The notes under the pieces: generated by a model | Seen by the model: only the letters and a program-made list of their open reading frames with translations | Databases searched by the model: none | What the model was told of the DNA's origin: nothing | Position numbers and translations under genes: made by a program | Part shown: positions 1-29,593 of the stretch, piece by piece | Layout: every line of letters begins with the position of its first letter | Numbering within the stretch: the first letter of the stretch is position 1 | Assembly (NCBI RefSeq): GCF_964340395.1 | Contig: NC_135570.1 | Span: forward strand, 11,615,322-11,670,321 | Direction: 5' to 3' | Origin: Glandiceps talaboti | Lineage: Eukaryota > Hemichordata > Enteropneusta > Spengelidae | DNA: 55,000 nucleotides

Positions 1-474
1 CAGGAATGTGTATAGGTAGTAGAACTGTAATTGTGAAAATAATTTTTTTTACGAGGTACACTGTGTCACAACCATGGTGGGCTATATGCATGTTCCGTTC
101 ATATTGTGATATCACATTAGACGAGTTAATATTACATATGACCCCTATATACACCATGTACATGAAGTGCATAGCATCTCATGACTTCATTTGGCCTACC
201 TCACTTAGTCTTCAGATGTTGATGTAAACATTAACTGAAATCGAAGTTTATACGGAATAATATTTTGACAGATTCATCCATTTGTTAATTTCAATTATAA
301 TAAACTCACAATAAATTCACTTGCTTGCAATGGCTGGACCCAATCAGTGCACACAGACAAATTAACATGTAAGTGGGGTACAGACTCGACTAGTTGCTCG
401 ACAACTATTTTCCGTTTTCTCCTTACCCCTATTGTTTTCTTTACTATATTGTTTTCTTTAATATTCTGGGAATA

Positions 475-477
<3 letters not shown>

Positions 478-506
<29 letters not shown>
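478..506 (+). repeat. (ATT)n tail after AATAAAG
   Basis: GGGAATAAAGTATT runs into nine ATT units. This looks like the 3' end of a truncated non-LTR element or SINE, but its body is not recognisable. Confidence 0.45.
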
Positions 507-1114
507 AATGATGTGCTGTTTTACCGCTGTGGTCAGAGGTTTTTGTGGTGTATAGGTTAACATTGTCATCGTAAGACCTCCCACTCTTTTCCTTGTCTAT
601 GGACCTCTCAAATATTAACTACATCGAGATGGGTCTGAAGTGAAGTATACAGCATAGACGACAGCCAAACTTTAAGCAAATGTGTGGTTTGGTGGAGTGA
701 ATTTTATTCATTGTTGTAAGACATCATTTGAACATACAAATGTATATGTTATCCTTGAACTCTCCAACGGTAGTGCATTTAGACATTGACCGTGAGAGAA
801 TAGCTCCAATACCACAATATAATTTTATTAAGACAACAAAAGTGAATAAAGTGTGTGAAAACAAACAATATAGATGTCAAATCGAGAAGATTCTTTGTGT
901 CACTTGCCGTAATAATCACAAATAAAGTTTAGTGTTCGACAATGTAGTCTTAGTGTGGATAACCTGGTCTTGCTCTGTATGTGTGCTATGACGTTTCACA
1001 TTACGGGAAAGGTCAGATTCTCCAACCTTGGGTCAACCTGTTTTTGACTTTGAAAGGGGGTTCTGTTTTGAAAGTGTAGGGTCAATGTGATGAAAGAACA
1101 ATTATTTTTTTTAA

Positions 1115-1360
1115 AACTGCACTAACTGCAACTGAAATGTTTTTTGAAGCCAATAGGATACAATGACTCACTTGTAATGTTGTTCACCCTGCACAGTTTT
1201 GCGTTACCTGTGGGTAACCATAATTTTGTAGATGTATACACGTTATATGGTGCAATAAATCCAATCAAATTGTTTTTCGGGTCCGCACCCAAAAACTGCG
1301 CCCTCAACGGTGATCACGATTTCAGCCTTATACGGTACTACTTATTGATAGTATCGACCT
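1115..1360 (-). mobile_element. MITE-like element, GCTGCACT family, reversed copy
   Basis: Starts with ACTGCACTAACTGCAACTGA and contains TCGGGTCCGCACCCAAAAA and GCGCCCTCAACG. These are the reverse complements of GTTGAGGGTGC and TTTTTGGGTGTGGACCC in the 29290 copy. Confidence 0.55.
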
Positions 1361-2122
1361 CCTGACTAAACAACACGTTCAATGTCTAATTTGTTTTTAA
1401 TTTTCGTCGTAGGTAAAAAAAAATCAAACTTTCAAGACCTGAAATGAAATAATTTGTAAATGATAATTTGACATTTTCTTTCTTTTATATAGATCTGTAA
1501 ACTAGTATTGTATTTTCTGTCTTTGTTTTTTCTGTCTGTTTTTTTATATATAGTTGTGTAACCTTTTGCACATGGGCCGGAGGCCTTGGAATGCAATAAA
1601 CCCTTTGTTTTGTCTGTTGTCTTGACACGTAGACCATGGGTCACATTCTCGCAAACCAGGCCTTATTTTTCGAAAATCGAGACGGTGCGTCTTGGACGTT
1701 GCCGTAAAAGAGTCTGTGGTTTATGGTGATGATGAAGCACTGTATAATTCTGTATAACACAGCCAAATAACAATGGATTATAACCTGGTGACACCACGTG
1801 ACTACTTGTTTACTGGTTCATCGATTCGTCTTACGTACGTGTATAGACTCTTTCACATGCTGAGCGCATACATCTCATGTATAACACTAAACAACGTGTT
1901 TACAAGTTCCGCCCTGGGCCATAGACAATATATCACGTAAAGTAACTCTAAGATCAACAAACAACCACAGAAAGTTTGTTTCACTAAATAATGTTATCTT
2001 CAGGCGCAATCGCTGGAAAACTAGAAAGTGCTTTTGCGTTTACGTTTATAAGTGTAACAGGTGTTCAGTTCAGGGTTACAATCACCTTGGACGGTCACAA
2101 ATCACACAGTTAAGTTTCTCCC

Positions 2123-2185
2123 TAATACATCCATGGTTTAGCCATAGACAATGGAGTTGTCTATGGTTTAATCATGGATGTATTA
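2123..2185. repeat. Near-perfect 29-pair hairpin, pre-miRNA-like
   Basis: The arm TAATACATCCATG (2123-2135) pairs with CATGGATGTATTA (2173-2185), and CCATAGACAA (2142-2151) with TTGTCTATGG (2157-2166). The six bases between give two G-T pairs and one mismatch. The loop is 5 bases. Confidence 0.7.
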
Positions 2186-3491
2186 ATGGTGAAACCATGG
2201 AAGTTGTGGGTTATACTTCCATGGTAAAACGAATCAGGGGTGGGGCACAGACAAGTATGTTAGTTATCTGTGGGTGGGGGTAGGACGACAAAAGGTGAAA
2301 CTATACTCTAAACTGTCCGGGTGCTTTAAACTGTCTCGGACTGAAGGTTACATAAATTATGTCTAGTCCAAACCAACGTCTTTACAATACATCACTCTCA
2401 CTAGCATGGAGGTGATACTTCCATGGGCCTAGTTAATACCGTAATACTTCCATGTTTGGGGATAATGGATGTGTCAATGGTAATGACAACTCGTGAAAAG
2501 TATGTACGTGACCAGTTCTCGACAACTACAACACATACAAAAATCTGTCAACTCACCTGATGATTGTCCGGGAGCTTCGGTTTATATAGTTTCAGGCGAA
2601 CTCAGCAATGGTCTATTAGAACTGTATGCCCATCGTTGCGTCTAGAAATAACCGTAAAAAAAACTGCAAATGATGTGAGTCGTGTAACCTCTGACCCCAT
2701 TTCACCTTGCCCCCAGACAATGCCTGTCCGAGCTTCAATCTATGCAAGACGCGTTTCCACTTTCATATGTAAAATAGCAAGGATTAAGGACCTAATGAAG
2801 TCAATAGTCTATTGCCCACTATCAGTCCAGAAAATCTACTGAATGGCCCACCACTAAAGATCTAACAACGGTTTTGTACTCATTGAATACCCCAAAATAA
2901 CATAATAAAAGTATATATGAAGGGGGTGGACCAGTTAGAGCATGGATCTATTATCCATGGTTGAATGGGGGAACAATGGTAGGGCGTATTTTGGAAAACG
3001 TCATTTTGACTGGGTGGGGAGACTATATGGCAAACCCTCCTAATATGGTAATGGGTTACTTTGAGGTTACTGTGTCGTGCATCATGGAGGGGAAACTATG
3101 GAAATTCATGCCTTTGCAGACACGTAGTTCTTCAGAGAAGAAATTTAACTGAGAGGGAGGGATATGCCAGCCTGTACCATCAACAATGGTTATGTGTTTT
3201 TCTATTTGTTCTTTTTACAATGTACATCATAGATCCTACTTCATGTAGGGTATATGGTACAATCAGGGAACACAACTTCAGCAGGAACAGTATATTCATG
3301 GTATTATATCTAAGTGTGATTAACCATCCAATGTTACTAACAAAGGCAACTGAATTTCATTGTGTTCAGGGCTGGGTAGTAATTTTCATCAATTCTACAT
3401 TGGGTGACTATCCCAGAATAGAGTTATAAAATTTGACATATCTGACTTGGGAGAGGCCGGCTGTACATTAGAGCAAGGCTTTCTGGGAAAC

Positions 3492-3566
3492 AAACAAAGT
3501 TAGGAGTTAACCCCTAACAACGTTAAAGGCTGTTGTTTCAAGGGGTATGATGTCCTAACTTTGTTT
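3492..3566. repeat. 75-base hairpin with three stacked stems
   Basis: AAACAAAGTTAGGA (3492-3505) pairs perfectly with TCCTAACTTTGTTT (3553-3566). Inside it, CCCCT pairs with AGGGG and AACAAC with GTTGTT. It is a miRNA-like or tiny inverted-repeat element. Confidence 0.6.
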
Positions 3567-4037
3567 CTCGGAATGTTTCGTCCAAGACTTGCTGAAGTCT
3601 CTGGACCTTTCCCCCCCCCCCTTGAACTGACCAAAACTGATAGTTGTGTCAGACAGTACGATCATATCCAAATCGGTATGTAGTATATGTTCGACAAATA
3701 CGAGACCTGCCGTTTGTAATGAGAAAATGACTGTATTATTGAAAGTACCATGGCTGCTGAAAAAAGTTCGCAAATTACAACAAAAAATGTCAACTGTAAC
3801 AACATATGGTTTGTAGGGAATCACAATCATGGACGACCTAAAAAAGTGTATTATTGATATGCAGGTCAGTCAAAGAACAAGAAGCAGACAAGTTTTCAGA
3901 AACGGTTGTGGTTTAGTTAATTTTCAGGAACTTTCAGAGGTGCCGATAATTCCTTAAATATTTGTCTTTCTCTTCTCTTACGTGAGAAACTCCCCGCTCT
4001 GTTTCTGTGTTAGTCTGTATGGTACGCCTTGACGAGG

Positions 4038-4083
4038 CGCCCTCACACATCGGTCAGCCCCTCTCAGGAGGCCGGTGAGGGCG
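4038..4083. repeat. GC-rich hairpin
   Basis: CGCCCTCAC (4038-4046) pairs with GTGAGGGCG (4075-4083), with an inner CGG/CCG and GCC/GGC possibility. It is unusually GC-rich for this window. Confidence 0.5.
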
Positions 4084-5194
4084 GAGTGACACGATGTATC
4101 CTCAAGTCTACGTCTGTGTGCTGGCCATATGCCTTTTACCGTCACTTTTGTAAGATGTGACCTCCGAGTCGTTCCAAATACGTATTATTCAGTGACATTC
4201 ATATAATCCATTGAATTTTTTTTTCATTTTTTTTTTTCAATTTTTTTTAGAATATTAGTTCAGAAATATTTAGCGGTACAAAACTTGATCTCTGGAAAAA
4301 AAAATCGTTTTTGCCGGATGTTTACTAAAATGGTTCGAATCCCTCACCACTAACTACACCTTGACTGCCAATGAATACCTAGTCCGTGCCACCACTCAAT
4401 TAATAATAATATCGAAGCCAACACCTCCTTGCGTACGGAAGATGCACAAACCTTGTGTGTGCAATTTTAACATTTGACCTATGATGTTTTCAAATTCATT
4501 ATCGTACTTTTGTCAGTCTACATAGATGTCTAAAAATGGAAATCAAAGTCAGAAGAATCCTATTACCTATTTGAAAGGTCCTGAATTTCAGCGAAAAACT
4601 ATAAATTTGTGCTTCTGCTCTACTTCTCGTCATCTGATGTTGCGATTTTTCTTATTCGGCCATAGAGGGTGGCACTTATCATCCATACAGGCGATGCTCT
4701 AATATCCGAGCATACCAGGAAATGAGTTACTGATTCAATTAAAGTATCATCAATTTAATTACAACGTGATGTCCCATTACGTCAAATAGTTTTCACTCTT
4801 TAATTTGTATTTGTAAATCACTATAAATCAATATTCTAAACGATGGCTGATTAAAAATGAGCGGCAGGTGTGATAATTTGAATATGTTAATAATCATTAC
4901 ACTTAGCGTAATTTAGTGACACGTTCTATATCATAATCTCATTATAAAATTACTTACGTAACGTTACCTTTAAGTTGCACATCGTATGAAACACCGCATA
5001 GCTAGTTGTTATACTACCTTTCAAAGAGATTGTTATTTCAGAGTTATAGTAACTTAAGCTGAGTTCATAAACTATTTGAGAATACATAAAACAATATTTA
5101 TACTTCACTAGTATAGTATAATGTTAATGTTAAGTCTTTGATGACACTGAAATCGTATATCTGGCAACGGTTCCTCGACATTTTAGTATGTAAT

Positions 5195-5515
5195 GATAAT
5201 AATGTTGATTTTTTTTATATAGCACTTTCCCACTCTGTACTCAAAGCGCTTTGCAATTATTTACCCCTGGCTCGGATCTATAGCTGCACGACGGCCCTTT
5301 TACTTCCTCAACTCCCTGTGGCACATAAAATCCATCACAGCCGTTATAAGCGAATAGGATTGAAGCATTCACATTGTAACCTCTATCCTACCAGGCCCCC
5401 AAGTATACAGCTGGGTTTCCTGAGGCACAATCGTGGTTCAAATCTTGTCCAAGGACTTTAGCCAATCGGAAACAAACGGCAGCGACGAGGCTCGCGAACC
5501 TGCAACCTGAAGATT
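5195..5515 (-). mobile_element. tRNA-derived SINE, reversed
   Basis: Read on the minus strand it has GGTTCGCGAGCC near the head, CTAAAGTCCTTGGACAAGAT, GGTAGGATAGAGGTTAC, then CAAAGCGCTTTGAG and AGAGTGGGAAAGTGCTATAT and a short A tail. It shares every block with 14160-14487. The 3' tail resembles those of L2-type LINE-mobilised SINEs. Confidence 0.7.
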
Positions 5516-6189
5516 CCTATGTATATAATATAGTAGGCCTATATGTCATCGAATGTTTTATATTATTTCTAGTTCAACGTCATGTTTGAGTTCTGCCAAT
5601 CACAAGTGATGGTTATTGTGCATATGTGTAGAATACGAGTGTCTATTAATCTCCAGCAAATACCAGTATCACGTCCCAAACCATAAACACAGTTTGTGTC
5701 CTTTTAATGAGATTTATAGAGAGAGAGATGTGTCAAATACTCGTGCATTTTAACCACAAACTTTAATTTTAATGGCGCATGTTTTGCAATATTTTCTGCA
5801 ACACCGAGTTCAATCTGAGTTCACGTTTACTGTACTAGTCATTCTCTCTTTTATTTATACTTCGAGTGAGTGCCTTCCTCACCTAGCAGATTGCACCGAG
5901 TTACGAACTGAGCAAAGATCAAGTGGCTCAGTGAATGTACTCTAATTCACATAACTTTACATGAAAAAGTCGCAAGACGCTGAATTGCCTCTCGGTGTAT
6001 TATTTACTGAACCGCGTCAATAATAAAAATTGGTTGTCAATATTCAGCAGCGCTGCAAATGATCTCAGAAGAAAAGCACCTTCTAAAAACGAAAGGTTCC
6101 CCATCTTGTGCGCTCTTGGCGCCCTATCTCAAAGGCCACTCCCTTCGGAATGATTCGAGTGGTTTCGCGGCCTTTTGTCGGAAACCAAG

Positions 6190-6392
6190 AACGTTATGAC
6201 GTCAGGCTCATATACAAATGGTGGTGTGGCGGCCATATTAGAAGTGAACATCGAAATTTTCTGAATTTTTCACAAACTTCAAGCCTCTCTGGACCTATTA
6301 CGCACCACTAGTTTATCCAACTCTCCAGTGAAATTAGTGTAAAGATATTCAATACAGATTTAAGCCCCAAAAGTAAGAAACGGATGCAAAAA
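6190..6392 (+). promoter_or_regulatory. PPP2CA: PP2A catalytic subunit promoter / 5' UTR with CRE and YY1-like sites
   Basis: A perfect palindromic cAMP-response element, TGACGTCA, lies at 6197-6204, and a YY1-like core, CCATATT within GGCGGCCATATTAG, at 6229-6240. Both sit 150-200 bases before the start codon. The human PP2A catalytic alpha promoter is known to carry a functional CRE, so conservation is plausible. The transcription start is not determined here. Confidence 0.5.
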
Positions 6393-18275
<11,883 letters not shown>

Positions 18276-19360
18276 AGGAGAGTGCAGTGTTGGAGAGTGG
18301 GATTGTTCAAAGTAAAAACCACACAAGTAGTGTGCGTAAAAAAAAATAATAATTGGGTGAAAATTGAAGGAAAAAAAATCGCAAAAAATTACAAAAAAAC
18401 ACCCCATGGTATATCATAATAATTGTCTTCATGTCCAGTGTATATGTTTTCAGTTGGACTCATTGAAATGTAATGAATATTTTGATATTTTGTTTCAGTC
18501 ATTACATCCAGACGAGAATAGAGTGAATTAGAATGAGCACTTGAATAGCACTAATATCTCTAGCAGCGAACACTCGTCACAGGGAGGGAGTTGGGGTTGG
18601 GGGGAGGGATTTGGGGTTGGGGGAGGGAGTTTGGATGAAGGGGAGGGGGAGCGTGTACTCACTTTATAATTACTGTTGCAAATGTAGACAGTGTGTGGCT
18701 ATCTAGAGATATATCTGTGTTTTATTTTCTATCGTGTCAAGTGTTCAAATATAGACTGCAGGGATGAGACACTCAAAACGTAACACAACTGGGATTTTAA
18801 GTGTACACTCGTTCAGATTTAGAACCGAACAGTTGCTACCTGCATGTTTTGTTAGTTTACTGAGTTTAAAGTCATACATATTGGCGTGATTTACTTAATT
18901 GAAAATGATCTTAGATTTAGGTGATGAAATTAAACTTGAAATGCAGTTGTGAAATTGTTATAGGAAGACAATAAGGGTGGGCCCACAAGTTTCAAAAGCC
19001 CCTTTCTTTGGACTTTTTAAAACTGATTAGTATGTATTCTTGTTAGCTTCCACCTTTAGCTTTTTTGAATGTTCTGCTGATTGAATTATTATACTGCCAT
19101 AGTAAAAGTCACTTTAAACTGATTCACTGTCAGATTGAACTACCTAGAATACCCAAGTTCAATGTATTTTTTGTTCACTTTGATTTACTGTTTCCCAGTG
19201 TATGTCTCCTACTTTCTGAACCACAACTAAATGTTTTGTTTTACGTGGAACATTAGATTTTACATCTGTCGAGATTTGTTCTAAAATAACACAAAAATTT
19301 TGAATAAGTTTTGAGTTGTACAGAGTCAGTCAATTTCTGGTACAAATAAATTATCCTGTG
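18276..19360 (+). other. PPP2CA: PP2A catalytic subunit 3' UTR (probable)
   Basis: About 1.07 kb of AT-rich sequence follows the stop and ends near a canonical AATAAA at 19345-19350. A later ATTAAA at 20569-20574 could give a longer isoform. It contains a G-rich stretch (18581-18652). The extent is inferred from signals only. Confidence 0.45.
18581..18652 (+). promoter_or_regulatory. G-rich tract, potential RNA G-quadruplex in 3' UTR
   Basis: At least eight runs of three or more G occur within about 70 bases on the sense strand, with short T/A-containing loops. That is enough for one or two G-quadruplexes. It lies about 300 bases after the PP2A stop, in an otherwise AT-rich UTR. Confidence 0.55.
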
Positions 19361-21550
19361 TAACAAAAAGTGACTTTCTGTTCTTTCCATAAAACTGTAG
19401 CTGATTGGTGACTTGTATTATCATTTGTATCTAAGAAACCAATCAGAAACCTTTTTGTTTAGCGTTATCAGTTGCCCTGCTCACAGGCAGATGAATCTCA
19501 ACGTTGTTTGTTGATACAAAACATGGGGCAACAGTACTTCTTTCCTATACCTTTCCCTATTAATTTTACAGAAGGATGTGATAATTCCCTTTTACACTCT
19601 GTATGACCCAAATGTAATTGTGACTGTTGACCTTTCTAACTGCACTTTGACCTTTGACCCTATCACATAGATTTTTAAGACCTAATAACCCACTGTGTCA
19701 CAGCATGTCACTGTGAAATGGGGATTGTTTTGCATTGACATGTAGTTTTGTGTATGATCTTGGGAACTACAATATGACAAGTATGGTAAACATGTTTTTC
19801 CTTAGCACGTGTTTCAAATGAGAACTATGACATTTCTCAAAATGTTTCCCTCAATCTGATTTTCAGCAGCACGCAATTCCCCCCCAAAACAGTACAGAGA
19901 ACACACCATACCTGTACATGTTAAACAAGAAAACATGGAAAATTTCCATATCAATTGACTCTTTTGTTATGCAGATGTAATCTGACCCTACCATTTTTCA
20001 TGGGGAGAACATGGATCCATACTCAGAGGGACAGTCTTTTGACACAGTATAGTAGCGCAACTTTTATGCACGAGTCGCCCATTTTGAAGTGATCCCCATT
20101 TCTGATAAATGCATCAATCCCATTCTGAAATTTCCATTTATTTTTTAATTGTAATGAGTACTTTATAAGTAATTCTTTGAATCAGTGACCAGTGCAGTGT
20201 ATGTATTATTTTATGACAACCTTATTTTGATGATGTGATTAATCCTTGTGTATTCTCTCACACAAGAAAAAATACACCCTGTATTGTATCAATCATTTTT
20301 GGTGTCGTTTCCTTTGTCTATGGCTCTGATAGACTAAAGTATGTTGTGAAAGTTGTTGACTGATGTGTGAGGGCGCCCTGTCACAGTGTACCTTACACAT
20401 GTTACAGACTGTGTCTCTGTACGTGTGATAGTATAATAGTGTGTCATTGTTGTAAAACCACAGGACCCTGTATAGCACTCTCAGAAACACACTGCCGAGT
20501 TTTCATTGTATTTTGCAGAAAATCTCTACTCAGGCTGGTAAGCATTGTATGTGTGTGCACCATATACAATTAAAGTCATGAAACCTACAACAAAACATAA
20601 TCTGACTTCACTAGAATCTTACCAACACTGATACATTTTATTGCCTAGCATGGCTCACCAAAAAATCTTAACCAACAGTGCTACATTGTATTGTCTGGCT
20701 CAACAGTCAATTAAAGAAAGTACAAACAAACAAACACACACACACACACACACACACACAAATAGAAACAAACAACTATAAAAAGTTGAAAGTTGTGTGT
20801 CTTTGGCAATCCTAAGCAGTGAATGTTAGGTGACAGTACTTGGGTGAGCTGTTGTCATCTTTGGTAAATAAATAAGATAAAGAATAAAAGTATTTTCCCC
20901 AATTGCCAAATGCAACCATAACTTGCAGCAATAATTAGGTTTGACAAGGGGGAGGGGAGCTACTCTTATTCATTATTTTTAAAGGAAGGGTCACTGGAAA
21001 AGTACAACATTGTGAAGTTGAAGGAGAACACTCCCTCATTTTCTCACACAGGCCCAATTTCCAATCTGTTATTATATTACTGTCACTTTCAAATGTTAGA
21101 TGTTGATATTCCTTGTTAGCTATTTAACGGTTGATGTTGTGGAAGTACTCAGGGAAGCATTGACGCTGTAATACATACTAACCCCCTCCCTTTAGATTTA
21201 CATGTACACACACACACACACACACACACTACCTAACCTATAGCCTTGCTTGGATCCATGGAAAAGTTTAGTTTATAAAACAAATTATCCTTTCCCAATA
21301 AATTATTGTTTTAAATATGTAGTGTTTACTTTGAATCATTACTCATATATAATTTCCTTTCCAGACAACATTTTTCAAGGATTTGTCCTTCGTTTTTTTA
21401 TCTTTATTTCGCCATTTTACCGATTACAATAGTCTCAAAAGTGACATTTATTCAGTACATGTAATCACGGTGACTCGTGGATTTGACAACTTTCGGAACT
21501 TTTATGAAGGGCGCCACCTCGTGTCGATGTTGTTGTCCTCTCCGCGAAGT
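19361..21550. other. Intergenic region between PP2A and RACK1
   Basis: No gene recognised. It contains two CA microsatellites and an alternative ATTAAA at 20569. The last 150 bases are more CpG-rich and probably form the RACK1 promoter. Confidence 0.5.
20735..20760 (+). repeat. (CA)n microsatellite
   Basis: Thirteen or so CA units between the PP2A and RACK1 genes. A second (CA)n lies at about 21207-21228. Confidence 0.9.
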
Positions 21551-21655
21551 AACATCCTCTTTTTCGCCGTCCTCCATGTTGGTCGGCTAACTTGAATGGC
21601 ACGTCCATCAAAATCCGTTTAATCCGTCGTCAAGAGTGCAGGAAAAAAACTCAAA
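21551..21655 (+). promoter_or_regulatory. RACK1: RACK1 5' UTR with candidate 5'TOP start
   Basis: A pyrimidine run, CCTCTTTTTCGCC, begins at 21556, about 100 bases before the ATG, followed by CCTCCATGTTGG. Vertebrate RACK1 is a 5'TOP mRNA with a leader of about this length, so transcription probably starts at one of these Cs. Inferred from the motif alone. Confidence 0.45.
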
Positions 21656-27479
<5,824 letters not shown>

Positions 27480-27602
27480 GCAACAACAACAACAAAAAAC
27501 ATTCAGTGTATCGTTTCTCTTGCCTTGGCAGAGAAATGTCATTATTTAACATTTTACATTTCCCTGTCATGTAAGAATTGGATATGCAGATAACTTTGGG
27601 AA

Positions 27603-27608
27603 AATAAA
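27603..27608 (+). terminator. RACK1 polyadenylation signal AATAAA
   Basis: Canonical AATAAA 124 bases after the RACK1 stop, followed by GTGT and an A-rich stretch. It predicts a short 3' UTR, usual for ribosome-associated housekeeping mRNAs. Confidence 0.6.
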
Positions 27609-28570
27609 AGTGTATAAAAAAAAATTATATATTTCCACCTGCGGAGACGAAAAACAAGGAAGCAGTACTTGAAAATACGAACATCAAATGATACATTATA
27701 CAAAACCTGTTGACTGATATCTGTGTCTTTGAAATAAAGTCCTTTCCCTTAGTATGGGAAGTTTCAATGAAATTGTGGTGTTTTGAGTTTCTGTTGGAAA
27801 TTGAGTGTACTACTATGGAAATCAAGCTATCGGCAACTAACGTAGGCAAATGAATGTTGATGTTATTACACTTGCAGTAGGATGGTGTCTCTCTAAGGAA
27901 GTATTCCTCAAGTGACTGCACATTCAACTGCATTCAGGGTTATCATTATCTTGATTACAGGGTGATTATATCCACATAACCAAGGCACCACTATCACCCA
28001 CTTACAACAGAGTTAGTTTTAGTTACATCTTAGTTTGCCTGTAGCTTGATTTCTGTAGCAGTATATCACACTGTTTGTCTATGGCATGCTCATTTTGAAC
28101 GATGTCGTAGGTTAGTCGCATTTATGCATGTTGTGTGACAAGTTAAAATGCCAACAACTTGCCAAGTCCTCAGAATAGTGACTGAATGCATGTAATGCAT
28201 CTCATGTCATTTAAAGACCAATGTATGGATACCACTATTTTATCAGTGGAGCCATAAGGAAAATCTGTTCTATAGCTCTGCAAGATAACTTTTTATCACC
28301 CAAATTTTAATCCTGACATTGGCCTTGAAATTGTGTGTATTGAGTACAAGTTATTCTATAAATTGCTAGATTTGACTGGCAATACTAGAATTTATTTCAC
28401 TTCCTATATTTCTGTTACGTCCAGTAAGGGTGAAAATTGAATTCTGGCCATCAATGCCATATGGATGATTACATATTGAAGTGTAAAGGTTTCTTGAAAT
28501 TCATCTAGACAAGCGTTATCATCCAAAAAAGAGAAATGAGAGACCATTTCTAAAAAGAGAATAGGACGAC

Positions 28571-28810
28571 AGATCTAATTTGTAAAGTTGGCAATTATAG
28601 ATGGGGAGTGCGCCCTCAACCTAATACATATGTAATATGTAAAGTTGGCCAATTATAGATGAGGAGTGCGCCCTCAACCTAATACATATGTAATATGTAA
28701 AGTTGGCCAATTATAGATGAGGAGTGCGCCCTCAACCTAATAAAGATGGATCTTTTCTAATGAGATCTAATTTGTAAAGTTGCCAATTATAGATGGGGGT
28801 GTGTCCTCAG
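28571..28810 (+). repeat. 57-58-base minisatellite, four copies
   Basis: Unit TGTAAAGTTGGCCAATTATA, then GATGAGGAGTGCGCCCTCAA and CCTAATACATATG. Starts near 28581, 28638, 28696 and 28772, the last one diverged. Confidence 0.88.
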
Positions 28811-28965
28811 TCTGTACTGCAGATGGCAACCTTTCTAATTTAAGTATTTTGTGCCGAAGTATTCATGTGAAGGTATTTGAATTGGTACATGAAACTTGAG
28901 TTTGTGGAAAGTGAACTTTTTACAGCCCTTGCTCTATGGTATTCATTCATGACTAGTTAAGTTTG

Positions 28966-29250
28966 TGTCAACTGTGATGTTTAGCCTAATACTGTGTGAG
29001 TCCTATGTATCAACTGTGATGTTTAGCCCTATACTGTGTGAGTCCTATGTGTCGACTCTGATGTTTAGCCCTATACTGTGTGAGTCCTATGTGTCGACTC
29101 TGATGTTTAGCCCTATAGTGTGTGAGTCCTATGTGTCGACTCTGATGTTTAGCCCAAATACAGTATACTATGTGTGTCCTATGTATCAACTGTGATGTTT
29201 AGCCCTATACTGTGTGAGTCCTATGTATCAACTGTGATGTTCAACGCTAC
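28966..29250 (+). repeat. 42-base minisatellite, about seven copies
   Basis: Unit TCAACTGTGATGTTTAGCCC, then TATACTGTGTGAGTCCTATG. The 42-base period is divisible by three, so it makes a false 76-residue repetitive ORF. Confidence 0.9.
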
Positions 29251-29289
29251 TATGCAAGTCTTGTGTGTCGCTTGTATGCCTTGAGTATC

Positions 29290-29593
29290 ATTTTTGATCA
29301 GACAACCACAATATTTTCACTAACTATTGTTCAAATACAAATAATAAGACATTGTACATGTTAATCAGTAGTTGATATTATCCACAAGCAGTACAGAAAC
29401 AGGTTGAAATCGTGAATGCCGTTGAGGGTGCTGATTTTTGGGTGTGGACCCAAAAATCAATTCGATTTATCGTGTATACAGCTACAAAAATATGTTTACA
29501 AACAGGTGATGCAATACTGTACACATTGTAAGTTATTGTACCTAACAAATTATTTTTCACAAAAAAGTTAATTTCAGTTCTAAAGGCAGCCAT
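29290..29593 (+). mobile_element. MITE-like element, GCTGCACT family
   Basis: TTTTGATCAGACAACCACAA, GAAACAGGTTGAAATCG, GTTGAGGGTGCTGATTTTTG, and an end TTTCAGTTCTAAAGGCAGC. Aligned by eye with 25612 and 51888. Confidence 0.6.

Noticed and set aside
4331-4347. GGTTCGAATCCC, a tRNA B-box word
   Set aside because: No T-stem complement, no A box at the proper distance and no acceptor stem, so not a tRNA gene.
28965-29195. 76-residue ORF with a 14-residue repeat
   Set aside because: A 42-base minisatellite that happens to be in frame. No conserved protein and no flanking exon.
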